Source: CAZYFH01 sp965197395 (lineage in GTDB: Bacteria; Acidobacteriota; Vicinamibacteria; Vicinamibacterales; UBA8438). Taken from it: a stretch of 64,000 bases of DNA. Shown piece by piece: positions 57,434-64,000 of this stretch. The stretch spans positions 558,001-622,000 of the forward strand of contig OZ240205.1 in the NCBI GenBank assembly GCA_965197395.1, in the 5' to 3' direction. Made by a program: the position numbers and the translations under genes. The notes beneath the pieces were generated by a model that did not search any database, was not told the DNA's origin, and worked only from the letters and a program-made list of their open reading frames with translations. How positions within the stretch are numbered: the stretch's first letter is position 1; the number at the start of each line of letters is the position of its first letter.

Positions 57434-58405
57434 TTATAGCGGCCGGTGGCCGCCGCGCGCCGCGCTGGCCACCGTCCCCGCCAGCGACATCTTCAGCACG
57501 CGCGCGTCCCCGCGGTCGCCGCCGTGGTCGGTCCAAATGCGTAGGGCGGCGCGTCGGGCCATGTCACAGACGTCGATGAGCTCCGACTGCGCCGAGACGA
57601 ACTCGGCGTGGAGCATTCGGCAATCGCCGGCAAGGGCCGCGCGCAACGCATCGAGATCTCCGACCCCGCGCTGTCGCGGGTCGCAGGCCAGCAGCCCTGT
57701 CTGGATGAAGCCGGTCAAGACCTCGAGATCGTGCAGCCGGCCGAGCGTGTCCTGAATGGCCTTGAGCCTGGCGGTGGCCGGGCTCCCGTCCAGCGTCCGG
57801 CTCTCGACAGCGATCTCGAGACCGTATCGCAGCTTCTTCGCGGCGATCCGGACCCTGTGCACGCGCTCCGGCGCATACAGTGCGCCAGCCGCGACGACCG
57901 CCTCGTGTAATCGACGGGATCGTCCACCGAGGCGGCTCGCCAGCGCGAGCAGCCACGCATCCGACGATGCGCGCCCGACCTCAAGGACCTTCACGACCTC
58001 GGCCAGGTCCCGGAGCGCCTTGCGCGGCGACACCGACCGAACGCGCGCAATCATCCGGCGACGGCGCCCGTGCCGCTCGTCCGCGAGATATCGAGCGAAG
58101 CGCCGGGCACCGGCCGAGCTCAGGCGCCCGCCATCCGCCAACTCCACAAGCAGCTGGGCGGCAACGTCGATCTCGCGCACGCCGCCGAGCGACCGGCCGA
58201 CGCGGCGAACCCGACGGCGCGCCCGCGTCACCAACCCGCGCGGCACCGCGGGCGCACACAGCGGCAGCAGCTCGCGAAGCCGTCGCGTCGCGACGCGGGC
58301 GCGATGGAGCGGTTCCACCTCGCCGTCGAGCGCGGGTTGCAGCTGGCGCTCCAGACAGCGCGTCTGACGCTGGAGGGCCGCGCTCAACGGCTGTGATGCC
58401 GGCAT
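57434..58405 (-). CDS. CHAD domain protein (polyphosphate-associated)
   Basis: This 323-residue, all-helical protein has two rounds of the CHAD pattern with conserved His and many Arg/Lys: VEPLHRARVATRRLRELL near residue 31 and APERVHRVRIAAKKLRYGLE near residue 187. CHAD domains bind polyphosphate through these basic helices. The gene is divergent from ppx/gppA at 58508, with about 100 bases between the starts, which supports a polyphosphate role. It is followed, 15 bases later, by the membrane-protein gene. Confidence 0.88.
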   Translation of the reverse strand: MPASQPLSAALQRQTRCLERQLQPALDGEVEPLHRARVATRRLRELLPLCAPAVPRGLVTRARRRVRRVGRSLGGVREIDVAAQLLVELADGGRLSSAGARRFARYLADERHGRRRRMIARVRSVSPRKALRDLAEVVKVLEVGRASSDAWLLALASRLGGRSRRLHEAVVAAGALYAPERVHRVRIAAKKLRYGLEIAVESRTLDGSPATARLKAIQDTLGRLHDLEVLTGFIQTGLLACDPRQRGVGDLDALRAALAGDCRMLHAEFVSAQSELIDVCDMARRAALRIWTDHGGDRGDARVLKMSLAGTVASAARGGHRPL

Positions 58406-58507
58406 GGTAGGATGGGTCGTCCGACGGGATCGAAGCCTCGGATTATATCGAAAGCTCCACCGCGCGACGACACCTCGTCACGCCCTCTCCTTCCCATCAT
58501 CTACGTC

Positions 58508-60157
58508 ATGCGGATTGCCGCCCTCGACATCGGCACCAATTCGATTCACGTGATCATCGTGGAGGTGCGCCCGGACCGTTCGTTCGAGATCATCGATCGC
58601 GAGAAGGAGATGGTGCGGCTCGGCTCCGGGGGTCTCGGTGGGCGGTCGCTCACCGAACCCGCCATGCTCGGCGCGATGCACACACTCACGAAATTCAAAC
58701 GGCTGGCCGACTCGCACGCGGTCGATGAGATCGTCGCCGCGGCGACGAGCGCGGTCCGCGAGGCGCGGAACGGCCGGAGTTTCTTGAGCGCGGTCCGTCA
58801 ACGCACGGGGATCCAGGTGCGGGTGATCTCCGGCACCGAGGAGGCGCGCCTGATCCATCTCGCCGCGGTCTACGGCGTCGACGTCTCACGCGGCTCCGCC
58901 GTCGTCGTCGACATCGGCGGTGGGAGCGTGGAGCTGACGCTCGGCACCAACGCCAAGGCCCGTGTGGCCCAGAGCGTGAAACTGGGCGTGATCCGACTGA
59001 CCGAGCAGTTCGTGAACACGGACCCCATCGGCCGCGGGGACGAACGACAGATGGTGCAGCACATCACGGACGTGATTGCGCCAACGGTTGACAAGATCGT
59101 CTCCCTCGGGTTCGACCGCGTCATCGGAACGTCGGGAACCATCCTGAGTCTCGGCCAGCTGGTGCTGGCCGAAGGGCGCACCGTCGGATCCGATGATCTG
59201 CGCAACCGGCGGGTCAGCGCGAAGCAGGTCAAGCGGCTCCGCAAGGAGATCACCAGCTTGGACCTCGCCGGCCGCCTCCGCATCCCGGGGCTCGACCCGC
59301 GGCGGGCCGATGTGGCCGTCGCGGGCTCGGTGCTGCTCGACACCATCCTCAGATTGATCGGGGCCGACGACCTGACGCTGTGCGACCTCGCGCTCCGCGA
59401 AGGACTCGTGCTCGATTACATGCACCGCAACCAGGCACAGATCGCCAGGGTTGAGCAATACCCCGATGTCCGGCGCCGCAGTGTCGTCGAGCTTGCCGAA
59501 CGCTGCAACTACGCGCCCGACCATGCCGCGCAGGTGGGGCGAATGGCACTCGCGTTGTTCGATCAGACACAGCCGGTGCACGGCCTCGGGGCGCGCGAGC
59601 GCGAATGGCTGGAGTATGCGGCGTGGCTGCACGACATCGGCTTGCACATCAGTTACGCACGTCATCACAGGCACTCGTACTATCTGATCAAGAATGGCGG
59701 CTTGCGTGGCTTCGAACCGGAGGAGGTCGAAGTCGTCGCGCTGGTCGCGCGGTATCACCGCAGGGCGCGGCCGAAACGGTCACATGAAGGGTATTCGAGC
59801 CTGCAGCGGCGAGTACGCCGCACGGTCAAAGCGCTCGCAGCGATGTTGCGCGTTGCGGAAGGCTTGGACCGCAGTCACGCGCAAAGCGTCGAGTCGGTCG
59901 ACATGGTCCCGGGTCCCGACGACTATCTGCTGCGCGTGGTGGCGACCGGAGACACGGAGCTCGAGCTCTGGGCGGCGCAGCGGAGCGTTGCGCCGTTGGA
60001 GGCGATCCTCGGACGGACCCTCCGATTCGAAACGGATACCCATGCCGCACAGACGAACACGGCGAACCGGTCGCCCGGCCGACGACGCCAGGTGCGACGA
60101 CGCCCCCGCCCCGACGACCGCGTGCGAGCGACCCGCGCAACGCGGCTTCCCCACTGA
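58508..60157 (+). CDS. ppx: Exopolyphosphatase / pppGpp phosphohydrolase (Ppx/GppA)
   Basis: This 549-residue enzyme degrades polyphosphate or pppGpp. The N-terminal ASKHA ATPase-like fold (about 1-310) has MRIAALDIGTNSIHVIIVEV, a catalytic-Glu region in ISGTEEARLIHLA, and VVDIGGGSVELT. The C-terminal HD domain (about 325-500) has WLEYAAWLHDIGLHISYARH and VALVARYHRR. The last ~30 residues form a very basic Arg-rich tail. ATG 58508 fits the family; codons from 58412 are open but lack similarity. It is paired head-to-head with a CHAD gene. Confidence 0.93.
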   Translation: MRIAALDIGTNSIHVIIVEVRPDRSFEIIDREKEMVRLGSGGLGGRSLTEPAMLGAMHTLTKFKRLADSHAVDEIVAAATSAVREARNGRSFLSAVRQRTGIQVRVISGTEEARLIHLAAVYGVDVSRGSAVVVDIGGGSVELTLGTNAKARVAQSVKLGVIRLTEQFVNTDPIGRGDERQMVQHITDVIAPTVDKIVSLGFDRVIGTSGTILSLGQLVLAEGRTVGSDDLRNRRVSAKQVKRLRKEITSLDLAGRLRIPGLDPRRADVAVAGSVLLDTILRLIGADDLTLCDLALREGLVLDYMHRNQAQIARVEQYPDVRRRSVVELAERCNYAPDHAAQVGRMALALFDQTQPVHGLGAREREWLEYAAWLHDIGLHISYARHHRHSYYLIKNGGLRGFEPEEVEVVALVARYHRRARPKRSHEGYSSLQRRVRRTVKALAAMLRVAEGLDRSHAQSVESVDMVPGPDDYLLRVVATGDTELELWAAQRSVAPLEAILGRTLRFETDTHAAQTNTANRSPGRRRQVRRRPRPDDRVRATRATRLPH

Positions 60158-60179
60158 CCCCGCCGTGCCACACGCGTCA

Positions 60180-61085
60180 GTGGGTCGACGTCGGACAGCC
60201 GTTTCCGCCAGCGCAGCCATGGCGTTCGCCGCTGTGGTGCTGGGTGCTGGGGGACCGCTCGCCGCTCGCCAGCGGGAGTCGACGCTCGTCGCCCCCGGGG
60301 CGACCATCCAGCGCATCGCCACCGGCTTCGCGTTCCTCGAGGGCCCGGCCGCCGACCCGGACGGCAACCTCTTCTTCACCGATATTCCAAACGAGCGGAT
60401 TCACCGCTGGTCACCAGACGAGGGCGTCACGGTCTACCGCTCACCCTCCGGCCGGGCCAACGGGCTGCGTTTCGACCTGGACGGCAACTTGTTGGTGTGC
60501 GAGATGGGCAACCGGCGCATCACTGCCGTGGACCCGACCGGAGCGCTCACCGTCGTGGTCGACCGGTTCGAGGGCCGCCGCTTCAATAGCCCGAACGACC
60601 TCTGGGTCGATCCCAAGGGGGGTATCTATTTCAGCGACCCCCGGTACGGCGCGACGGACGATCAGGAGATCGACGGCTATCACGTGTATTACATCTCTCC
60701 CAATCGAGAGCTGGTGCTCCGTGTCACGACCGACCTCGTTCGCCCGAACGGTATCGTTGGCACGCCGGACGGCAGCCGCCTGTATGTCGCGGACCATGGC
60801 GGCGGGCGCACCTACGTCTACACGCCAAATCCAGACGGGACCCTCGGCAACCGCCGGCTTTTCGTTTCGCAGGGATCGGATGGCATGACGTTGGACGAGC
60901 GGGGCAACGTCTATCTGACGGGCGAGGACGTGACGATCTACAATCCCGACGGTCAGCCCGTCGGCTCGGTCGCCGTGCCGGAGCCGCCGGCCAACCTGAC
61001 GTTCGGCGGCGCGGATGGCCGAACCTTGTTCGTCACGGCGCGCACGTCGCTCTATGCCGTCGAGATGACCGTGGCGGGACAGTGA
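60180..61085 (+). CDS. SMP-30/gluconolactonase-type beta-propeller, exported
   Basis: This 301-residue protein has a signal peptide (GRRRTAVSASAAMAFAAVVL ... LAARQ, about 1-30) and a six-bladed SMP-30 propeller with the calcium-site residues: the Glu in FLEGPAADPDGNLFFTD, the Asn in NSPNDLWVDPKGGIYFSDPRY, and Asn/Asp in VRPNGIVGTPDG and QGSDGMTLDERGNVYL. Such enzymes hydrolyse sugar lactones or related esters. GTG 60180 gives a proper signal peptide; GTG 60165 is another option. It overlaps yacG by one base. Confidence 0.85.
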   Translation: MGRRRTAVSASAAMAFAAVVLGAGGPLAARQRESTLVAPGATIQRIATGFAFLEGPAADPDGNLFFTDIPNERIHRWSPDEGVTVYRSPSGRANGLRFDLDGNLLVCEMGNRRITAVDPTGALTVVVDRFEGRRFNSPNDLWVDPKGGIYFSDPRYGATDDQEIDGYHVYYISPNRELVLRVTTDLVRPNGIVGTPDGSRLYVADHGGGRTYVYTPNPDGTLGNRRLFVSQGSDGMTLDERGNVYLTGEDVTIYNPDGQPVGSVAVPEPPANLTFGGADGRTLFVTARTSLYAVEMTVAGQ

Positions 61086-61297
61086 TGCCAACCGGCCGGG
61101 AAGCGCGTTGCGTCTACTGCCGGCGACGACCGGTCGCTGATGCGTGGCGACCCTTCTGCGGCGAACGCTGCAAGTTGCTCGACCTGCATAGCTGGGTAGA
61201 CGGACGCTACCGGGTACCGGGTGAGGAGACGTCGTCGTGCCCGGATGCGGGCCATCCGGACGCGGCGGGTGACACCACGGCCGGAACCGAGGAATGA
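61085..61297 (+). CDS. yacG: DNA gyrase inhibitor / zinc-binding protein YacG
   Basis: This 70-residue protein has a four-cysteine zinc site, CVYC near residue 10 and CGERC near residue 25, followed by KLLDLHSWVDGRYRVPG. That is the YacG pattern; YacG binds gyrase GyrB and blocks DNA binding. The ATG overlaps the stop of the SMP-30 gene (TGATG), so translation is coupled. The C-terminal ~20 residues are an acidic, Ala/Gly/Thr-rich tail without similarity. Confidence 0.9.
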   Translation: MPTGREARCVYCRRRPVADAWRPFCGERCKLLDLHSWVDGRYRVPGEETSSCPDAGHPDAAGDTTAGTEE

Positions 61298-61335
61298 GCT
61301 TTTACCCGTACTGCTAGAAGAGGATACGACCGAGC

Positions 61336-62619
61336 ATGGCCGACACGCTGACAATCACCGACAACCGTACCGGTAAGCAGTACGAGATCCCGGTCACGAA
61401 CGGCACCATTCGCGCGCTCGACCTGCGCCAGATCAAGGTCGATCCCGACGAGTTCGGGATGCTGTCGTACGACCCGGCGTATCTGAACACCGCGAGTTGC
61501 CAGAGCCGCATCACCTACATCGACGGCGACAAGGGCATCCTCCGCTACCGTGGCTACCCGATTGAGCAGCTCGCGGAGCAGAGCACGTTCGTGGAGACCG
61601 CCTATCTGCTGGTCAACGGGGAACTACCGACAGCGTCGGAGCTGTCGGGGTGGACAGCGGAGCTCGCCGCACACGCGGTCCTCCACGAGAACATCAAGAA
61701 GTTCATGGAGGGTTTTCGCTACGACGCGCACCCGATGGGCATCTTCTTGAGCACCGTGGGCGCGTTGTCCACGTTCTTTTCTGACGCCAAACGCGTGCTC
61801 GATGCGGACTCGCGCCGGACGCAGATCGCGAGGCTCCTCGCCAAGGTCCCGAGCATCGCGGCCTACGCCCACCGCCATAGCATTGGCCGCCCGTACGTCT
61901 ATCCGGACCCCGAGCTCAGCTTCATCGGCAACTTCATGAGCATGCTCTATCGGGGGGTCGAGCCGCGGTATCACGCGGATCCGGTGCTCGAGCGTGCGCT
62001 GGGTTTGTTGTTCATTCTGCATGCGGACCACGAGCAGAACTGCAGTACGAGCGCCATGCGCGGCATCGGCAGCTCACAGGCGGATCCGTTCGTCGCGCTC
62101 GCCGGCGCCGCGGCGGCGCTGTACGGCCCCTTGCACGGCGGCGCGAACGAGGCTGTGCTCCGCATGCTGGCCGAGATCGGATCGGTGGATCACATTCCGG
62201 CGTTCATCACACGTGTCAAGAACGGCGATGGCCGGCTCATGGGGTTCGGGCACCGCGTCTACAAGTCATACGACCCGCGCGCCAAGGTCATCAAGGACGT
62301 CGCGTACCAGGTGTTCGAGGTGACGGGGAAGAACCCCTTGCTCGACGTGGCGCTGGAGCTCGAACGGATTGCGCTCCAAGACGAGTATTTCGTGAGCCGG
62401 CGACTGTATCCGAACGTCGACTTCTATTCCGGTCTGATCTACGAGGCCATGGGATTCAACGCCGGTATGTTCCCGGTGCTGTTCGCCATCGGCCGGACCG
62501 CCGGCTGGGTCGCGCAGTGGCAGGAGATGTTGCAGGATAAGGAGCAGCGGATCGCGCGGCCGCGGCAACTCTACATCGGCGAGGGTGAGCGCGCGTACGT
62601 CCCGATCGAGACGCGTTAG
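61336..62619 (+). CDS. gltA: Citrate synthase (type II)
   Basis: This 427-residue enzyme condenses oxaloacetate and acetyl-CoA. The catalytic triad is in LHGGANEAVLRML with its His, GFGHRVYKSYDPRAKV with the second His, and NVDFYSGLIYEAMG with the Asp. The N-terminal beta-rich extension (LTITDNRTGKQYEIPVTNGT) marks the hexameric, NADH-sensitive type II form. The 3' end overlaps the convergent GAF-SpoIIE gene by four bases. Upstream bases include AGAGGA before the ATG. Confidence 0.96.
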   Translation: MADTLTITDNRTGKQYEIPVTNGTIRALDLRQIKVDPDEFGMLSYDPAYLNTASCQSRITYIDGDKGILRYRGYPIEQLAEQSTFVETAYLLVNGELPTASELSGWTAELAAHAVLHENIKKFMEGFRYDAHPMGIFLSTVGALSTFFSDAKRVLDADSRRTQIARLLAKVPSIAAYAHRHSIGRPYVYPDPELSFIGNFMSMLYRGVEPRYHADPVLERALGLLFILHADHEQNCSTSAMRGIGSSQADPFVALAGAAAALYGPLHGGANEAVLRMLAEIGSVDHIPAFITRVKNGDGRLMGFGHRVYKSYDPRAKVIKDVAYQVFEVTGKNPLLDVALELERIALQDEYFVSRRLYPNVDFYSGLIYEAMGFNAGMFPVLFAIGRTAGWVAQWQEMLQDKEQRIARPRQLYIGEGERAYVPIETR

Positions 62620-64000
62620 GCGGGCTCCCGCGCCTTGTGATATTCGACGACCATCGCGGTGACGTCGTCGTTTTGCGCCGCACCGGCCGTGAACTGCTTG
62701 ACGCTGGCGAAGACATGGTCCAGCCGTGACTGGGCTTCCTGCGCCGTCATCGCGGTCAGACTCTCCACCAGGCGATCGTCGCCGAACTCCTCGTCGTCGG
62801 CGCTCATCGCCTCCGACACGCCGTCGCTGAACACAACGAGGAAATCGCCCGCGCCCAGCGTGACCGTGGCCTCCACGAAGTCGACGCCATCGAACAGCCC
62901 GAGGACCATCCCGCCTTCCTCCAGACGTTGCACGGGCGCGCCCTTCGTCACGAGCATCGGCGCGTTGTGTCCGGCGTTGCAGTAGGTGAGACGGCCGTCG
63001 GGAAACAGCACCGCATAGAACAGCGTCACAAAACGACCCTGGATCCCGCGGAGGACAAGCGCCTTGTTGACTGCCGCCATCGTGGCCGCCGGTCCGGCCC
63101 CGGCGCTGAGGTACGCCTGCGCGGTGAGGGACCCCTGCATCATCGCGCCGAGCAGTGCCGCCGGTGGCCCCTTCCCGGCCACGTCACCGAGCGCGAACCC
63201 GAGGCCGCCCTCCAGCAGGTCGATGTACTCGAAGAAATCGCCGCCGATCGACCGGCACGGGATCGTTTCGGCCGCCGCTTCGAAGAACGCCCCCGTCCGA
63301 TTGCGCGTCGGCAGCAGCGCCTGCTGAATCTCCGCGGCGGTGGCCATCTCCTGCTCGAGCCGGGCCTTCTCCAGCGCCGTCCGATACAGCTTCGCGTTCT
63401 CGATCGCCACCGCCGCCTCGTTCGCCAGGGTCTCGAGCGCGCTGCCTGTCGACGAGGCCAGCAACGTGCCCTTCTCGCGGCTGTCGAGATACAGCACACC
63501 GACTCGGCGCTCCTCGGACGGCGCCGTGTCCTCGTCCGTGTATTGCACCAGGCGCAACGGCACGCAGAGGACGTGCCGTATCCCAAGTGCGATCGTACCC
63601 ATGTGCTTGTCGGCGAGGTCGCCGTCCAGCAGGTCCGCCTCGATCCGGGTCTGGCCGGTCCGAAACACTTCTTCGGGAATCAAGCGGCTGGTCTCGAAGC
63701 CGCTCCCGGGCAACGTGGCGCGGTCGCGAGAGCGACCCATCTTGAACTCGAGCTCCCCTTCGGGGTTCGCGAGCATGATGAACCCGCGTTCGGCGCCGCT
63801 GACGTTAATCGACGAGTCCATCACGAGCCCCAGCACATCGTCGAGGACCCGCGCCGACCCCACGCCCGCAGTCCCTCGAGCAGCGCCGCCACCTGACGTA
63901 GATCGCCGACGGCGTCCGAGCTCCGCTCGGTGGCGGGCGCCGTCGCAGCGTCGGACAACAGAAACGTCATCTCGGCGCCGCCGCTGCGACCAAGCCGGAT
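62616..64000 (-). CDS. FHA-GAF-SpoIIE (PP2C-type) regulatory phosphatase, frameshifted and cut by the right edge
   Basis: The clear part (62616-63863) has a GAF domain (about 1-165 of that frame; GFIMLANPEGELEF, VGVLYLDSREKG) and a linker helix. A SpoIIE/RsbU phosphatase domain follows (SIGGDFFEYIDLLEGGLGFALGDVAGKG ends, in parts GGDFFEY and LGDVAGKGPPAALL; FSDGVSEAMS; QNDDVTAMVV) with all metal-binding Asp positions. Upstream of 63863 another frame continues to the edge with IRLGRSGGAEMTFLLSD, an FHA-like end, and QVAALLEGLRA. One missing base near 63863 would restore a continuous reading (LRALGSARVLDD). It likely controls an anti-sigma partner-switch. A GTG at 63863 could start a shorter product. 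Confidence 0.78.
   Translation of the reverse strand, partial: PAWSQRRRRDDVSVVRRCDGARHRAELGRRRRSTSGGGAARGTAGVGSARVLDDVLGLVMDSSINVSGAERGFIMLANPEGELEFKMGRSRDRATLPGSGFETSRLIPEEVFRTGQTRIEADLLDGDLADKHMGTIALGIRHVLCVPLRLVQYTDEDTAPSEERRVGVLYLDSREKGTLLASSTGSALETLANEAAVAIENAKLYRTALEKARLEQEMATAAEIQQALLPTRNRTGAFFEAAAETIPCRSIGGDFFEYIDLLEGGLGFALGDVAGKGPPAALLGAMMQGSLTAQAYLSAGAGPAATMAAVNKALVLRGIQGRFVTLFYAVLFPDGRLTYCNAGHNAPMLVTKGAPVQRLEEGGMVLGLFDGVDFVEATVTLGAGDFLVVFSDGVSEAMSADDEEFGDDRLVESLTAMTAQEAQSRLDHVFASVKQFTAGAAQNDDVTAMVVEYHKAREPA

Overview
This is a high-GC bacterial chromosome segment, most likely from an Acidobacteriota member (Vicinamibacteria, old subdivision 6, is my best guess). That placement is inference. 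It rests on PknB-like kinases coupled to PD40/TolB-type propellers, a remnant of an orphan FtsX/MacB-like permease, the abundance of DUF families common in that phylum, and a Tes/Mss-type radical SAM enzyme of the sort linked to membrane-spanning lipids there. No rRNA, tRNA or CRISPR array was recognised.

Layout. 1-6.4 kb is an accessory patch: a PD40-repeat protein cut by the left edge, a kinase N-terminal remnant, a short DUF1772 gene, a Ser/Thr kinase with a GAF domain, and an IS91-like transposase. 6.4-23.4 kb is a long minus-strand housekeeping block, in transcription order hisS, aspS, phoH, ybeY, corC-like, era, mgtE, recO, glyQ, glyS, ppdK, mutL. moaA, a DUF3052 protein, an ADP-forming acyl-CoA synthetase and a glycosyltransferase follow. 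29-32 kb holds a DUF2461/FKBP chimera and a 703-residue radical SAM protein with a clear terminator. 32-43.5 kb has alkB, a flavin amine oxidase, frdBA, msrQ and msrP, a TIGR04283 glycosyltransferase, hydrolases, a SET-domain protein, DUF309 and DUF2461. 44.5-48.5 kb is a mobile-element cluster of two different IS630 elements and one IS200 element around a TIGR01777 epimerase gene. 48.5-64 kb carries DUF983, an MFS transporter, a methyltransferase, a selenoprotein, DUF3891, a LysE-type exporter, chrA, a large membrane protein, a divergent CHAD/Ppx pair, an SMP-30 protein, yacG, gltA and a frameshifted FHA-GAF-SpoIIE protein cut by the right edge.

Standout observations. (1) 51072-52160 (minus) is one redoxin gene interrupted by a single in-frame TGA exactly at the first position of the CxxC site (W-U-P-Y-C). 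A SECIS-like hairpin follows it directly, so it is a strong selenoprotein candidate, fused to a DsbD-alpha-like domain. (2) The radical SAM protein at 30003-32114 has the cysteine layout of tetraether or membrane-spanning lipid synthases. (3) A GC-rich palindromic repeat, built around GGGGCGAAGCCCC, recurs at least six times. It usually abuts stop codons, and once it supplies the recO C-terminus. (4) IS ends, IS fragments and these repeats meet at exact junctions, and in one case an IS end completes a stop codon.

How the genes work together: the central block handles translation (three aminoacyl-tRNA synthetases, era, ybeY), DNA repair (recO, mutL) and magnesium homeostasis. frdAB, gltA and ppdK serve central carbon metabolism. 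msrPQ and the selenoprotein point to envelope thiol and methionine redox maintenance. CHAD/Ppx suggests polyphosphate handling.
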